NCBI GenBank assembly: GCA_000474255.1
Contig: BATO01000071.1
Location: 1-32,132 of the forward strand
Origin: Aquipseudomonas alcaligenes MRY13-0052
GTDB lineage: Bacteria > Pseudomonadota > Gammaproteobacteria > Pseudomonadales > Pseudomonadaceae
DNA: 32,132 nucleotides
Direction of reading: 5' to 3'
Part shown: positions 1 to 9,298 of the stretch, piece by piece
Numbering within the stretch: position 1 is the stretch's first letter
Layout: the number at the start of each line of letters is the position of its first letter
Position numbers and translations under genes: made by a program
The notes under the pieces: generated by a model
Told to the model about the DNA's origin: nothing
Database searches by the model: none
Seen by the model: the letters and a program-made list of their open reading frames with translations, nothing else

Positions 1-118
1 GGCAAGCCTCTTTGGTTTCTTTCTTGGCGACTGAAGAAAGAGACTCGCCCGGGTGGGCGAAACCAGAAGCACCAACAAAACTCGGCAATCAGCTGGGCTC
101 AATTCTTCTAGCAACACT

Positions 119-146
119 TAACGCAGACAGAGCCAATGAATTCGCC
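119..146 (+). repeat. Dispersed intergenic repeat, copy A
   Basis: An 18-base block (119-136) followed, after three variable bases, by ATTCGCC (140-146) recurs as its reverse complement at 31830-31857, with 25 of 28 positions identical. The ATTCGC part resembles short REP-like palindromes also present at 27407-27420 and 27529-27544. The rest of 1-184 shows no gene I can support. It contains a TCTTTCTT/AAGAAAGA inverted pair and a CGCCC/GGGCG pair near 20-60, typical of non-coding Pseudomonas spacer DNA. An open frame starting at base 12 runs antisense through pagL and is not credible. Confidence 0.6.
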
Positions 147-184
147 CCTACGAAAAGGCGCTGGGCGGGATATCCAAAGGCCAT

Positions 185-210
185 AAAAAAACCGGGCGCT
201 GGGCCCGGTT
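185..210 (-). terminator. Rho-independent terminator of pagL
   Basis: Read on the minus strand, AACCGGGC pairs with GCCCGGTT (203-210 with 190-197) around a 5-base loop. It is followed by a run of T residues (A-run 185-191 on the plus strand). It lies 17 bases past the pagL stop codon. Confidence 0.88.
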
Positions 211-227
211 CTTCGTGTCACTCGCGC

Positions 228-743
228 TTAGAAGGAAACGCGGTAGTGCAGGCTGTACGCCTCGACGCCATCGTTCGGCTGCTTGATGCCGGCGTTGGAG
301 TAGTGAATGGCGCGAACGCCGACTTCCTGGTTGCTGAAGCGCAGGCCGGCGCCGATGCGGTCTTCGAACTGGAAGGAGGAGCCCAGCTCGTTGTCTTCCA
401 GTTCGGTATTGGCGAACAGGGCGACACCGATGCCAGCTTCGACATAAGGCTTCACGGTTTCGCCGGCGAACTCGTAGACGAACACCGGGGCGAAGGAAAT
501 GCTGTGGTTGCTGGAGGTCTTGTCGCCGTCCCAGTAGGTGTAGCCGGCATCCCAGTAGCCGGTCAGGCGGCCGACGTCGGTCTGGAACCAACTGCTGGAG
601 AAATCGAACTGGGTAGCGAGGCGATAGACCATGGTCGATTCGCCGGTCTGACCAACATCGAGAGAAACATCAGCTGCCTGCGCTGCAACAGCTTGCCCTA
701 CGCAAATGGCTGCAACGGCAGCCAAAGAGAACAGTTTCTTCAT
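228..743 (-). CDS. pagL: Lipid A 3-O-deacylase PagL
   Basis: PagL is an outer-membrane beta-barrel enzyme that removes the 3-O-linked acyl chain from lipid A, altering recognition by host immunity and antimicrobial peptides. The 171-residue product starts with a signal peptide (residues 1 to about 24, ending AQAA). It then alternates polar and hydrophobic residues as in a small barrel and ends in a C-terminal Phe, as expected for BamA-dependent insertion. The catalytic signature is clear: H147 and S149 in AIHYSNAG, with E161 as the likely third residue. An AAGGA ribosome site lies about eight bases before the ATG. The gene is a single transcription unit with its own terminator. Its position beside murI matches my memory of P. 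aeruginosa. In that species pagL is under PhoP-PhoQ control; I could not confirm a PhoP box here. Confidence 0.92.
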   Translation of the reverse strand: MKKLFSLAAVAAICVGQAVAAQAADVSLDVGQTGESTMVYRLATQFDFSSSWFQTDVGRLTGYWDAGYTYWDGDKTSSNHSISFAPVFVYEFAGETVKPYVEAGIGVALFANTELEDNELGSSFQFEDRIGAGLRFSNQEVGVRAIHYSNAGIKQPNDGVEAYSLHYRVSF

Positions 744-798
744 GGAAACTTCCTTATTCAGACTTAATCGACAGGTTCAAAACGTACGATTTGTAGCG

Positions 799-827
799 AT
801 TATAGATACGTTTGGACTAAGAGAAAG
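799..827 (-). promoter_or_regulatory. Probable pagL promoter
   Basis: A perfect TATAAT (minus strand, 799-804) lies about 55 bases before the pagL start. The segment 17 bases further upstream reads CTTTCT, a poor -35. A good -10 with a weak -35 would fit an activator-dependent promoter, but this is inferred from two short matches only. Confidence 0.4.
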
Positions 828-854
828 ACGGCCCCTGGCAAGTTCAAGGTATTT

Positions 855-1652
855 TTAAAAGCCGAGATCCGCTACGCAAACGGCCTCATTTCCCCATAGC
901 GCAGGCAGCACATTCTGCATCGCTGCAGGCTCGCCACTGCTCCAGAAACGACAGGCTTGAGCCGGCCCACGCGCCAGCAGGTCACGGGCCTCGAGCAGGC
1001 GTTGCAGCTGCCGCGCCACCGCGGCGCCGGTGTCCACCAGGCGCACCGACTCAGGGACCATGCCAGCCAGCAACGGACGCAGGAAGGGGTAATGGGTGCA
1101 GCCGAGGATCAGCGTGTCGCAGCCCTCGGCCAACAGCGGTTGCACGTAGCCCCAGAGCAGCGCACGGGTCGCCTCGCTGTCGAGGTCGCCCATCTCGATG
1201 CGCTCCACCAGGCCCGGGCAGGGCTGGGTGACCACACGCACGTCATTGGCGAACCGGTCGAGCAGCGCGGCGAACTTGGCGCTTTTCAGGGTACCGGTGG
1301 TAGCGAGCACGCCGACCACGCCGGAGCGCGTGGCGGCCGCTGCGGGCTTGACCGCCGGCTCCATGCCGACGATGGGCAGCTGTGGATAACGCTCTCGCAA
1401 GTCAGCGACCGCTGCGACTGTGGCGGTGTTGCAGGCCAGCACCAGCGCCTTGGCGCCGCGCTCCAGCAGGAAGCGGGTGATCGCCTGGCTGCGCTCGCGG
1501 ATGAAGTCCTGGCTCTTCTCGCCATAGGGGATATGGCCACTGTCGGCCACGTACATCAGGGATTCGCTCGGCAACAACGCGCGGATTTCGCGCAGCACCG
1601 AAAGGCCGCCGACGCCGGAGTCGAAGACACCGACGGGGGCCTGGTCAGGCAT
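855..1652 (-). CDS. murI: Glutamate racemase
   Basis: MurI converts L-glutamate to D-glutamate for peptidoglycan stem peptides, without a cofactor. The two catalytic cysteines are visible: C74 in [12 protein letters not shown] and C185 in [10 protein letters not shown]. The N-terminal [12 protein letters not shown] block is also typical. The 265-residue length is normal. The reading frame is open well upstream, but that part is an antisense-like read of moeB. The ATG at 1652 places the family motif VGVFDSG at residue 7 and overlaps the moeB stop by 8 bases. It is the last gene of the hemA-prfA-prmC-moeB-murI operon. No clear terminator follows; the gap of 111 bases leads directly to the pagL promoter. 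Confidence 0.96.
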   Translation of the reverse strand: MPDQAPVGVFDSGVGGLSVLREIRALLPSESLMYVADSGHIPYGEKSQDFIRERSQAITRFLLERGAKALVLACNTATVAAVADLRERYPQLPIVGMEPAVKPAAAATRSGVVGVLATTGTLKSAKFAALLDRFANDVRVVTQPCPGLVERIEMGDLDSEATRALLWGYVQPLLAEGCDTLILGCTHYPFLRPLLAGMVPESVRLVDTGAAVARQLQRLLEARDLLARGPAQACRFWSSGEPAAMQNVLPALWGNEAVCVADLGF

Positions 1653-2400
1653 GCCCATTCCCACAGACGGCACAGCCCGGATCGCGCTTGACCCGCAGCT
1701 CGCGGAAGCGGCTGCCGAGGGCGTCCACCAGCAGCAGGCGGCCCACCAGGGGCTCGCCGAAACCGGCCAGCAGCTTGAGTGCTTCCAGAGCCTGCAGGCT
1801 GCCGACCATGCCCACCAGCGGCCCGACCACACCGGCTTCGCTGCAGGTCAACTCGGCTTCGCTGCCATGGCCATAAAGGCAGTGGTAGCAGGGGCTGTCG
1901 TCGCGTCGCGGGTCGAACACCGAAAGCTGGCCTTCGAGACGGATCGCAGCGCCGGAAACCAGCGGCTTGCGCGCGGCCACGCAGGCGGCATTGACCGCCT
2001 CGCGGGTGCCGAAGTTATCGGTGCAGTCGAGCACCAGGTCCACGGCCGAAACAGCGGCAGCCAGGGAGTCGACATCCAGCGCGGCACGGTGAGGCACCAG
2101 GCGCACTTCGGGGTTGAGCGCGGTGAGACGAGCCATGGCCGAGTCGACCTTGGGCTGCCCGACGCTCTGGCTGTCGTGGATGATCTGGCGCTGCAGGTTG
2201 GTCAGGTCGACGCTGTCGAAGTCCGCCAGGTGCAGCTCGCCGACACCGGCAGCGGCCAGGTAGAGGGCGACCGGCGAGCCAAGGCCACCGACACCGACGA
2301 TGAGTACACGGGCCTGCTTCAGGCGCAGCTGGCCATCGACGTCGATCTGCGGCAGGAGGATCTGCCGGCTGTAACGCAGGAGTTCTTCGTCGCTCAGCAT
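1645..2400 (-). CDS. moeB: MoeB/ThiF-family sulfur-carrier adenylyltransferase
   Basis: MoeB uses ATP to adenylate the C-terminal Gly-Gly of the small subunit of molybdopterin synthase (MoaD), preparing it for sulfuration in molybdenum-cofactor synthesis. The 251-residue protein has the nucleotide-binding GVGGLG loop (36-41) and the DLTNLQRQ segment. The structural zinc site is formed by C171/C174 and C243/C246. ThiF and HesA share this fold, so the partner carrier cannot be decided from sequence alone. The neighbourhood (between prmC and murI) is the one annotated moeB in P. aeruginosa. The start overlaps the prmC stop by 7 bases and the end overlaps the murI start, so translation is likely coupled. 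Confidence 0.92.
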   Translation of the reverse strand: MLSDEELLRYSRQILLPQIDVDGQLRLKQARVLIVGVGGLGSPVALYLAAAGVGELHLADFDSVDLTNLQRQIIHDSQSVGQPKVDSAMARLTALNPEVRLVPHRAALDVDSLAAAVSAVDLVLDCTDNFGTREAVNAACVAARKPLVSGAAIRLEGQLSVFDPRRDDSPCYHCLYGHGSEAELTCSEAGVVGPLVGMVGSLQALEALKLLAGFGEPLVGRLLLVDALGSRFRELRVKRDPGCAVCGNGHA

Positions 2401-3224
2401 GGCAGGCGGCCCAGGCTGATGCGTTCGTGGCCGCCCAGGTCGCGACAGCTTTCCACCGCCTCGAAGCCCTGGCGGGACAGCAGCTCGCGCACGGCGGCGG
2501 CCTGGTCGTAGCCATGTTCCAGCAGCAGCCAGCCACCGGCATTCAGGTGTGCGGGCGCTTCGCTGATGATCAGGCGGATGTCGTCCAGCCCGTCGGCACC
2601 GGAGACCAGCGCACTGGCCGGCTCGAAACGCACGTCACCTTCGCTCAGGTGCGGGTCGCGGGCGGCGATGTAGGGCGGGTTGCTGACGATGAGATCGAAG
2701 CGCTCGCCAGCCAGGGCGGAGAACCAGTGGCCCTCGCGGAATTCGACGTTGTCCAGCTTCAGGCGTACGCGGTTGCGTTCGGCCAGGGCCACGGCATCGC
2801 CGATGCGGTCAACGCCCACCAGGCGCCAGCCCGGGCGCTCGCTGGCCAGGGCCAGGACGATGGCGCCGCTGCCGGTGCCCAGGTCGAGCACGCGGGCGGG
2901 GGTGGCCGGCACCAGGGCCAGGGCGCTTTCCACCAGCAGCTCGGTGTCGGGACGCGGGATCAGGGTGTGCGGGGCGACCTCCAGGTCCAGGCTCCAGAAG
3001 CCCTGCTGACCGAGGATGTAGGCCACCGGCTCGCCGTTGCGCCGGCGCTCCAGGTAGCTGGCGTAAAGCTCGGCGGCCTCGCCACTGACCACACGCTCGG
3101 GCCAGGTATGCAGGAAGCTGCGCGGCTTGCCCAGGGCGGCGGCGAGCAGCAGCTCGGCGTCCAGGCGGGCGCTCGGCGAGCCCGGCAGGCGGGCCTCGCT
3201 GAGCAGGCTGGCGATGATGGTCAC
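2394..3224 (-). CDS. prmC: Peptide chain release factor N5-glutamine methyltransferase
   Basis: PrmC (HemK) methylates the glutamine of the GGQ motif in release factors 1 and 2, raising termination efficiency. The SAM-binding motif DLGTGSG (114-120) and the substrate-binding NPPY (182-185) are both present. I set the start at a GTG at 3224, one base after the prfA stop codon. This gives 276 residues, the usual family length, and begins just before the N-terminal helical domain. The longer open frame upstream is antisense-like read-through of prfA. Its location immediately after prfA, whose product is its substrate, is the common bacterial arrangement. Confidence 0.95.
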   Translation of the reverse strand: MTIIASLLSEARLPGSPSARLDAELLLAAALGKPRSFLHTWPERVVSGEAAELYASYLERRRNGEPVAYILGQQGFWSLDLEVAPHTLIPRPDTELLVESALALVPATPARVLDLGTGSGAIVLALASERPGWRLVGVDRIGDAVALAERNRVRLKLDNVEFREGHWFSALAGERFDLIVSNPPYIAARDPHLSEGDVRFEPASALVSGADGLDDIRLIISEAPAHLNAGGWLLLEHGYDQAAAVRELLSRQGFEAVESCRDLGGHERISLGRLPC

Positions 3225-3225
3225 G

Positions 3226-4308
3226 TCAGTCTCCCAGGGCGGCCAGCTGGTCGGCCTGGTATTCGGCGAGCAGCGGTTCGATGACCGCTTCGACGCCACC
3301 GGCGAGCACATCGTCCAGGGCGTAGAGGGTCAGGTTGATGCGGTGATCGGTGACCCGCCCCTGGGGATAGTTGTAGGTGCGGATGCGCTCGGAACGGTCG
3401 CCGGAGCCCACCAGCAGCTTGCGGGTGTCGGAGATTTCCTTGTGCGCGGCGGCTTCCTGCTGGTCGTTCAGCCTGGCCGCCAGCCAGGCCATGGCCTTGG
3501 CGCGGTTCTTGTGCTGCGAGCGCTCTTCCTGGCACTCGACCACGATCCCGGAGGGGATGTGGGTGATGCGCACGGCGGAGTCGGTCTTGTTCACGTGCTG
3601 GCCGCCGGCGCCGGAGGAGCGGTAGGTGTCCACGCGCAGGTCGGCCGGGTTGATCTCGATGGCGGCCTGTTCGTCCGGCTCGGGGAGCACGGCGACGGTG
3701 CAGGCGGACGTGTGGATGCGGCCCTGGGATTCGGTTTCCGGCACCCGCTGCACGCGGTGCGCGCCGGACTCGAACTTGAGCTTGGCGTAGACGTTGTCGC
3801 CCTCGACGCGGGCGATCACCTCTTTATAGCCACCGTGCTCGCCTTCGTTCTCGGAGAGGATTTCCACCCGCCAGCCCTGGCGCTCGGCATAGCGCGAGTA
3901 CATGCGGAACAGGTCGCCGGAGAAGATCGCCGCCTCGTCGCCACCGGTGCCGGCGCGAATTTCGAGGAAGACGTTGCGACCGTCGTTGGGGTCCTTGGGC
4001 AGCAGCATGCGCTGCAGGCGCGCCTCCAGCTCGACCAGTTGCTCGCGGGCCTGGGCGACTTCTTCCTCGGCCATCTCGCGCAGGTCCGGGTCGCTGTCCT
4101 TGAGCAGCGCCTGGGCGCCCTCGAGATCGGACTGCACCTTGCGGAATTCACGGAAGGCCAGGTAGACGGGCTCGACCTCGGCGTATTCCTTGGAATACGC
4201 GCGGAACTTGCTCTGGTCGCTGATGACTTCGGCATCGCCGAGCAGGGCCGTGAGTTCCTCGAAACGATCCTGGAGGATGTCGAGCTTGTTGAGCAGTGAC
4301 GCTTTCAT
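3226..4308 (-). CDS. prfA: Peptide chain release factor 1
   Basis: RF1 reads UAA and UAG stop codons in the ribosomal A site and triggers peptidyl-tRNA hydrolysis. The 360-residue protein has the peptidyl-transferase-centre motif GGQ (235-237). At the RF1 codon-recognition position it carries PET (190-192, in [10 protein letters not shown]), which fits the PxT pattern of RF1 rather than the SPF of RF2. Its start overlaps the hemA stop by 4 bases (ATGA), a sign of translational coupling. The GGQ glutamine is the target of PrmC encoded by the next gene. Confidence 0.97.
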   Translation of the reverse strand: MKASLLNKLDILQDRFEELTALLGDAEVISDQSKFRAYSKEYAEVEPVYLAFREFRKVQSDLEGAQALLKDSDPDLREMAEEEVAQAREQLVELEARLQRMLLPKDPNDGRNVFLEIRAGTGGDEAAIFSGDLFRMYSRYAERQGWRVEILSENEGEHGGYKEVIARVEGDNVYAKLKFESGAHRVQRVPETESQGRIHTSACTVAVLPEPDEQAAIEINPADLRVDTYRSSGAGGQHVNKTDSAVRITHIPSGIVVECQEERSQHKNRAKAMAWLAARLNDQQEAAAHKEISDTRKLLVGSGDRSERIRTYNYPQGRVTDHRINLTLYALDDVLAGGVEAVIEPLLAEYQADQLAALGD

Positions 4309-5579
4309 TGGGCTTGCTTGTCCGTGCCCTCGTCGAGGGCGAAGAGTTCCTGGGCCACGGCCAGCGCATCGAAGCGACCGTCGGCGGAGAGTTTTTTCAG
4401 CTGCACGCTGGGGGCATGCAGCAGCTTGTTGGTGAGCCCGCGGGCGAGCTGGGCCATGACGTCTTCGGCGGAGCTGCCGTTGGCCAGCATGCGCTGCGCC
4501 TTGGCCAGTTCCTCGTCACGGGTGCGTTCGGCCTGCTGGCGGTAGGCGCGCAGCACGTCCACAGCAGCCAGTTCGCGCAGGCGCTGCATGAACTCGACCA
4601 CACCGCCACCGACCAGCTCCTCGGCGGCCTGGGCGGCGCCCTGGCGACTCTTGAGGTTTTCGGCGACCACTTCGTGGAGGTCGTCGACGGTATAGAGGTA
4701 GACGTCGTCCAGCTCGCCGACTTCGGGTTCGATGTCGCGCGGCACGGCGATGTCGACCATGAAGATCGGCTTGTGCTTGCGCTGCTTCAGCGCGCGCTCG
4801 ACCGCGCCCTTGCCGAGGATCGGCAACTGGCTGGCGGTGGAACTGATGACGATGTCGCTGTTGACCAGCTCGTCGGGGATATCGGCCAGCAGCACGGCGT
4901 GGGCACCGAACTGCTCGGCGAGCATGCTGGCGCGTTCGAGGGTGCGGTTGGCGACGACGATGCGCTTCACACCCTGCTCGTGCAGGTGGCGGGCGACCAG
5001 GGTGATGGTTTCGCCGGCGCCGATGAGCAGCGCCTGGCTGCGGTGCATGTCGGTGAAGATCTGCTTGGCCAGGCTGACTGCGGCGAAGGCTACGGAGACC
5101 GGGTTCTCACCGATCGCGGTGTCGGTGCGCACGGTCTTGGCGGTGCTGAAGGTGGCCTGGAACAGCCGGCCCAGCAGCGGGCCGACGGTGCCGGCCTCGC
5201 GCGCCACGGCGTAGGCGGACTTCATCTGGCCGAGGATCTGCGGCTCGCCGAGGACCATGGAGTCGAGCCCCGACGCGACGCGCATCATATGGCGTACGGC
5301 GGCATCGTCCTGGTGCACGTAGGCGCAGGCACGCAGCTCTTCGAGGCTGAGGTTGTGGTAGCCGGCCAGCCAGGCCAGGACTTCGTCGGCGCTGATCTGC
5401 TCCTGCTCCAGGTACAGCTCGCTGCGGTTGCAGGTGGAGAGGATCGCCGCCTCGCGGCTGGCCGTGAGGTTGCACAGCTGCCGCAGCGCCTCGACCAATT
5501 GCTCGGGAGTAAAAGCCACGCGCTCACGTACATCCACGGACGCGGTTTTGTGGTTGATACCGAGGGCAAGAAAGGCCAT
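4305..5579 (-). CDS. hemA: Glutamyl-tRNA reductase
   Basis: HemA performs the first committed step of C5-pathway tetrapyrrole synthesis, reducing glutamyl-tRNA(Glu) to glutamate-1-semialdehyde with NADPH. The catalytic cysteine is C50 in LSTCNRSE. The NADPH-binding domain shows LLIGAGETI, and the C-terminal dimerisation helices complete a 424-residue protein of normal length. It is the first gene of the five-gene leftward operon and is divergent from the TPR lipoprotein across 185 bases. No strong Shine-Dalgarno sequence is seen immediately before the ATG. The hemA-prfA-prmC order is widely conserved in gammaproteobacteria. Confidence 0.97.
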   Translation of the reverse strand: MAFLALGINHKTASVDVRERVAFTPEQLVEALRQLCNLTASREAAILSTCNRSELYLEQEQISADEVLAWLAGYHNLSLEELRACAYVHQDDAAVRHMMRVASGLDSMVLGEPQILGQMKSAYAVAREAGTVGPLLGRLFQATFSTAKTVRTDTAIGENPVSVAFAAVSLAKQIFTDMHRSQALLIGAGETITLVARHLHEQGVKRIVVANRTLERASMLAEQFGAHAVLLADIPDELVNSDIVISSTASQLPILGKGAVERALKQRKHKPIFMVDIAVPRDIEPEVGELDDVYLYTVDDLHEVVAENLKSRQGAAQAAEELVGGGVVEFMQRLRELAAVDVLRAYRQQAERTRDEELAKAQRMLANGSSAEDVMAQLARGLTNKLLHAPSVQLKKLSADGRFDALAVAQELFALDEGTDKQAQ

Positions 5580-5764
5580 GCAGGGTCGCTAACGGAAACG
5601 GGAGGCGCGCAATTGTCCTCCTTCAACAGATTGAGAACAACCACCGCTCGCTATTGTCACAATCACCATGAACCGGCCCAACAATGTATCGGCCCTTGCC
5701 CCATGGGCTTGCCCAGCCGCTTGTGTCATGATGCTCCGACCGCAGGTTAGTCGCCTTTTCCCCT

Positions 5765-7492
5765 ATGAATAAATCCTTCGCGTTGCTGACCGCCCTCCTG
5801 CTCGTTGGCGGTTGCCAGACCCTGGCCCCCACCTCGCCGGACGGCACGCCGCCGGTGGAAGACACCAGCCAGGCGCCCGATTCCAAGCCGGAAGTCTATG
5901 GCTCCTTCAGCCGCGACACGCTGTTCGCCCTGCTCTCCGCCGAAGTGGCCGGGCAGCGCAACCGCTTCGATATCGCCCTCGGCAACTATGTCCAGCAAGC
6001 CAATGCGACCCAGGACGCCGGCGTCGCCGAACGCGCCTTCCGCATCGCCGAGTACCTGGGGGCCGACCAGGCCGCACTGGACACCGCGCTGATCTGGGCG
6101 AAGAACGCGCCGGACAACCTCGACGCCCAGCGCGCCGCTGCCGTACAGCTCGCCCGTGGCGGCCGCTACGACGAATCCATGACCTATATGGAGAAGGTGC
6201 TGCAGGGCCAAGGCGATACCCACTTCGATTTCCTCGCTCTCTCTGCCGCCGAGACCGACCCGGATACCCGCACCGGCCTGCTGCAAAGCTTCGACCGCCT
6301 GCTCGCCAAGTACCCGGACAACAGCCAGCTGGTGTTCGGCAAATCGGTGCTGCTGCAACAGGACGGCCGCACCGAAGAAGCGCTGGCGCTGCTGGAAGAC
6401 ATCCCCGCGGATGACCAGCAGATCCCGCCGATTCTTTTGCGCGCACGCCTGCTGCAAAGCCTGGACCGCACCGACGAAGCCCTGCCGCTGCTGCAGAAAG
6501 GCATCAAGCAGCACCCGGACGACAAACGCCTGCGCCTGACCTACGCGCGCCTGTTGGTAGAAGAGAACCGCCTGGACGAAGCCAAGTCCGAGTTCGCCGG
6601 CCTGGTGCAACAGTTCCCCGACGATGACGACCTGCGCTTCTCCCTGGCACTGGTGTGCATGGACGGCGAAGCCTGGGACGAAGCCCAGGTCTACCTCGAA
6701 GAGCTGGTCGACCGTGGCAGCCACGTGGACTCCGCCCACTTCAACCTGGGCCAGGTCTACGAAAAGCGCGGCGACAAGGAAAGCGCGCTGATCGAGTACG
6801 CACTGGTCGGTGCCGGCAACGACTACCTGCCCGCGCAACTGCGCCAGACCGAGATCCTGCTGGACGCCAACCGCCCCGACGAAGCCGCCGCCCGCCTGGA
6901 CAAGGCCCGCGACGTCCAGCCCGACTACGCCATCCAGCTGTACCTGATCGAGGCCGAGAGCTTCGCCGAGCGCCAGCAGCAGGACCGTTCCTGGAACGTC
7001 ATCCAGCAAGGCCTGCAGCAATTCCCGGATGACCTCAATCTTCTCTATACCCGCGCGATGCTCGCGGAGAAGCGCGGCGACCTGGCGCAACTGGAGCGCG
7101 ACCTGCGTTTCATCCTCGAGCGTGAACCGGAAAATGCCATGGCGCTCAACGCCCTCGGCTACACCCTGGCCGATCGCACCACGCGCTACGAGGAAGCCCG
7201 CCAACTGGTCGAAAAGGCATACCAACTCAAGCCGGACGACCCCGCCATTCTCGACAGCCTCGGCTGGATCAACTTCCGCCTGGGCAACATGGATGAAGCA
7301 GAACGCCTGCTGCGCCAGGCCCTGAAGGAATTCCCCGATCACGAAGTGGCCGCCCACCTGGGCGAAGTGCTCTGGGCCCGTGGCAAGCAGAGCGAAGCTC
7401 GCGAAGTCTGGTCCGAAGCCCTCAAGACCCAACCCGACAGCCCGATCCTGCGCGGCACCCTGCAGCGCCTGACCGGCTCCGAGACTCTTTGA
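5765..7492 (+). CDS. TPR-repeat outer-membrane lipoprotein
   Basis: This 575-residue protein begins with a lipoprotein signal peptide. The lipobox is LVGGC, giving Cys17 as the lipidated residue, followed by a Pro/Thr-rich linker. The rest is mostly helical tetratricopeptide repeats, for example AHFNLGQVYEKRGD near residue 323 and NALGYTLADRT near 460, with the conserved Gly/Ala/Tyr spacing. TPR arrays are protein-binding scaffolds, so a role in assembling an envelope complex is likely, but the partner is unknown. The same gene sits between hemA and lolB in P. aeruginosa (PA4667 as I recall). Only 3 bases separate it from lolB, so the two are co-transcribed, which hints at an outer-membrane lipoprotein link. 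Confidence 0.88.
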   Translation: MNKSFALLTALLLVGGCQTLAPTSPDGTPPVEDTSQAPDSKPEVYGSFSRDTLFALLSAEVAGQRNRFDIALGNYVQQANATQDAGVAERAFRIAEYLGADQAALDTALIWAKNAPDNLDAQRAAAVQLARGGRYDESMTYMEKVLQGQGDTHFDFLALSAAETDPDTRTGLLQSFDRLLAKYPDNSQLVFGKSVLLQQDGRTEEALALLEDIPADDQQIPPILLRARLLQSLDRTDEALPLLQKGIKQHPDDKRLRLTYARLLVEENRLDEAKSEFAGLVQQFPDDDDLRFSLALVCMDGEAWDEAQVYLEELVDRGSHVDSAHFNLGQVYEKRGDKESALIEYALVGAGNDYLPAQLRQTEILLDANRPDEAAARLDKARDVQPDYAIQLYLIEAESFAERQQQDRSWNVIQQGLQQFPDDLNLLYTRAMLAEKRGDLAQLERDLRFILEREPENAMALNALGYTLADRTTRYEEARQLVEKAYQLKPDDPAILDSLGWINFRLGNMDEAERLLRQALKEFPDHEVAAHLGEVLWARGKQSEAREVWSEALKTQPDSPILRGTLQRLTGSETL

Positions 7493-7495
7493 TCC

Positions 7496-8113
7496 ATGCG
7501 CCTACGTTCACTGCTAGCCGCCGGCGCCCTGCTCCTGCTCACGGGCTGCGCCGGCCTCACCTCCCACGAAACCGTTGACGGCCAGGGCGACCCGGCGCAA
7601 TGGAAAGTTCACAAGGAACAGGTCGCCGCGCTCGACGGCTGGCAGATCGCCGGCAAGGTCGGCATCCGCGCACCGAAGGACTCCGGCAGCGGCACGCTGT
7701 TCTGGCTGCAACGCCGCGACTATTACGACATCCGCCTTTCCGGCCCCCTGGGTCGCGGCGCGGCACGCCTCACCGGGCACCCGGGCGCCATTACCCTCGA
7801 AGTGGCCAACCAGGGTCGCTACGAAGCCGAATCCCCCGAAGCCCTGCTGGAAGAACAGCTCGGCTGGCGCCTGCCGGTGTCCCACCTGCAATGGTGGGTG
7901 CGCGGCCTGCCCGCCCCGGATAGCCGCAGCCGCCTGACCCTGAACGGCAAGAGCCACCTGGCGAGCCTCGAGCAGGACGGCTGGCAGGTGCAGTACCTCA
8001 GCTATGTGGAGCAGAACGGCTTCACCCTGCCCGAGCGCATCAAGCTCAAGGGCGCCGACCTCGACGTCACCCTGGTGATCAAGGACTGGCAGCCGCGCCA
8101 GCTCGGCCAGTAG
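7496..8113 (+). CDS. lolB: Outer-membrane lipoprotein receptor LolB
   Basis: LolB accepts lipoproteins from the periplasmic carrier LolA and inserts them in the inner leaflet of the outer membrane; it is itself a lipoprotein. The product is 205 residues with a signal peptide and lipobox LLTGC (Cys18). The mature part has the [11 protein letters not shown] opening strand typical of LolB, followed by a beta-rich half-barrel pattern. It lies between the TPR lipoprotein and ispE, the standard Pseudomonas and enterobacterial neighbourhood (lolB-ispE-prs). The start codon is 3 bases after the previous stop. Confidence 0.94.
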   Translation: MRLRSLLAAGALLLLTGCAGLTSHETVDGQGDPAQWKVHKEQVAALDGWQIAGKVGIRAPKDSGSGTLFWLQRRDYYDIRLSGPLGRGAARLTGHPGAITLEVANQGRYEAESPEALLEEQLGWRLPVSHLQWWVRGLPAPDSRSRLTLNGKSHLASLEQDGWQVQYLSYVEQNGFTLPERIKLKGADLDVTLVIKDWQPRQLGQ

Positions 8114-8120
8114 GCGCACC

Positions 8121-8972
8121 ATGCAGGACGCACAGCTGATCCTCCCGGCTCCGGCCAAGCTCAACCTCATGCTGCATATCCTCGGCCGCCGTGCCGACGG
8201 CTATCACGAGCTGCAGACCCTGTTCCAGTTCCTCGAACACGGCGACGAACTGGGCTTCACCCTGCGCCAGGATGGTGAAATCCACCTGCGCACCGAGGTG
8301 CCGGGCGTGCCCCATGAGAGCAACCTGATCGTCCGCGCCGCCAGGCGCCTGCAGCAGGAATCCGGCACCGCTCTCGGTGCCGACATCTGGCTGGACAAGC
8401 GCCTGCCCATGGGCGGCGGCATCGGCGGCGGCAGCTCGGATGCCGCCACCACCCTGCTCGGCCTCGACCACCTCTGGCAGACCCACCTGGGCGAGGACCG
8501 CCTCGCCGAACTGGGCCTGGCCCTGGGCGCCGATGTGCCGGTATTCGTACGCGGCCGTGCGGCCTTCGCCGAAGGTGTCGGCGAGCGCCTGCAGCCGGTC
8601 ACCCTGCCCGAGCCCTGGTTCCTCGTCGCCGTACCGCAAGTCTTTGTCAGCACAGCGGAAGTTTTCACCGATCCCGAGTTGACACGGAATACTCCGCCCA
8701 TTAATCTTCGCAGCCTTCTTGAGGGGGGCGGTCGTAATGACTGTCAACCGGTAGTCGAGAAACGTTACCCGGATGTTCGTAACGCGCTGATCCTGTTGAA
8801 TAATTTCACAGCAGCTAGACTGACCGGCACTGGAGCTTGTGTGTTTGGGAGCTTCCCAAACAAGGACGATGCTGATAAAGTCGCCCGCCAACTTCCAGCC
8901 ACTCTGCCGAATTTCGTCGCGCGAGGAAGCAACATCTCGATGTTGCACCGCAAGCTCGGAATCCTGGCTTGA
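8121..8972 (+). CDS. ispE: 4-diphosphocytidyl-2-C-methyl-D-erythritol kinase
   Basis: IspE phosphorylates CDP-methylerythritol in the non-mevalonate (MEP) isoprenoid pathway. It is a GHMP kinase: the N-terminal [12 protein letters not shown] block holds the catalytic Lys13, and the ATP-binding glycine loop is [13 protein letters not shown] (96-108). The 283-residue length is standard. It starts 7 bases after lolB with only a weak ribosome site, so translation may depend on lolB. The last third is noticeably less GC-rich than the first. The tRNA-Gln genes begin 35 bases after the stop, so any tRNA promoter must lie in the end of this gene. Confidence 0.96.
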   Translation: MQDAQLILPAPAKLNLMLHILGRRADGYHELQTLFQFLEHGDELGFTLRQDGEIHLRTEVPGVPHESNLIVRAARRLQQESGTALGADIWLDKRLPMGGGIGGGSSDAATTLLGLDHLWQTHLGEDRLAELGLALGADVPVFVRGRAAFAEGVGERLQPVTLPEPWFLVAVPQVFVSTAEVFTDPELTRNTPPINLRSLLEGGGRNDCQPVVEKRYPDVRNALILLNNFTAARLTGTGACVFGSFPNKDDADKVARQLPATLPNFVARGSNISMLHRKLGILA

Positions 8973-9007
8973 AAGAAGTGTTGCAAGTCCTCCGGTTATA
9001 CCGATAC

Positions 9008-9082
9008 AGGGGCGTCGCCAAGCGGTAAGGCAGCAGGTTTTGATCCTGCCATGCGTTGGTTCGAATCCAGCCGCCCCTGCCA
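9008..9082 (+). tRNA. tRNA-Gln (anticodon TTG), copy 1
   Basis: The acceptor arms AGGGGCG and CGCCCCT pair, followed by discriminator G and an encoded CCA (9080-9082). The anticodon stem GCAGG/CCTGC (9033-9037 with 9045-9049) encloses loop TTTTGAT, with anticodon TTG at 9040-9042. The T-loop is TTCGAAT. The sequence is identical to copy 2 at 9137-9211. Confidence 0.97.
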
Positions 9083-9136
9083 TAACCCTCCAAGGGTTCG
9101 GTACGACAAGGTCTTGCAAAGAGAGTTGAAACAGAT

Positions 9137-9211
9137 AGGGGCGTCGCCAAGCGGTAAGGCAGCAGGTTTTGATCCTGCCATGCGTTGGTTCGAATCCAGC
9201 CGCCCCTGCCA
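9137..9211 (+). tRNA. tRNA-Gln (anticodon TTG), copy 2
   Basis: A second gene, base-for-base identical to the first, begins 54 bases after the first one ends. The spacers before each copy are mostly different, so the tRNA itself, not a longer unit, is what is preserved. The two are probably processed from one transcript that ends at the hairpin at 9220-9261. Confidence 0.97.
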
Positions 9212-9219
9212 TACACGAG

Positions 9220-9261
9220 AAAGCTGTTCAAAAAGCACCTGTGCATTTTGAACAGCTTTTT
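9220..9261 (+). terminator. Rho-independent terminator after the tRNA-Gln pair
   Basis: A perfect 14-base stem, AAAGCTGTTCAAAA (9220-9233) with TTTTGAACAGCTTT (9246-9259), has a 12-base loop and ends in a run of five T (9257-9261). It starts 9 bases after the second tRNA and ends 38 bases before the prs start codon. Confidence 0.9.
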
Positions 9262-9298
9262 ATTCATCAGGTCCACCCTCAGCCGGCAGGTACTGCGC

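Noticed and set aside
12-767. A 251-codon plus-strand frame over pagL
   Set aside because: It runs antisense to a gene with catalytic motifs and a terminator; long antisense frames are expected at this GC content.
4296-5750. A 484-codon plus-strand frame opposite hemA
   Set aside because: The product is Gly/Val/His/Asp-rich low-complexity sequence typical of the reverse strand of a GC-rich gene, and hemA on the other strand is beyond doubt.
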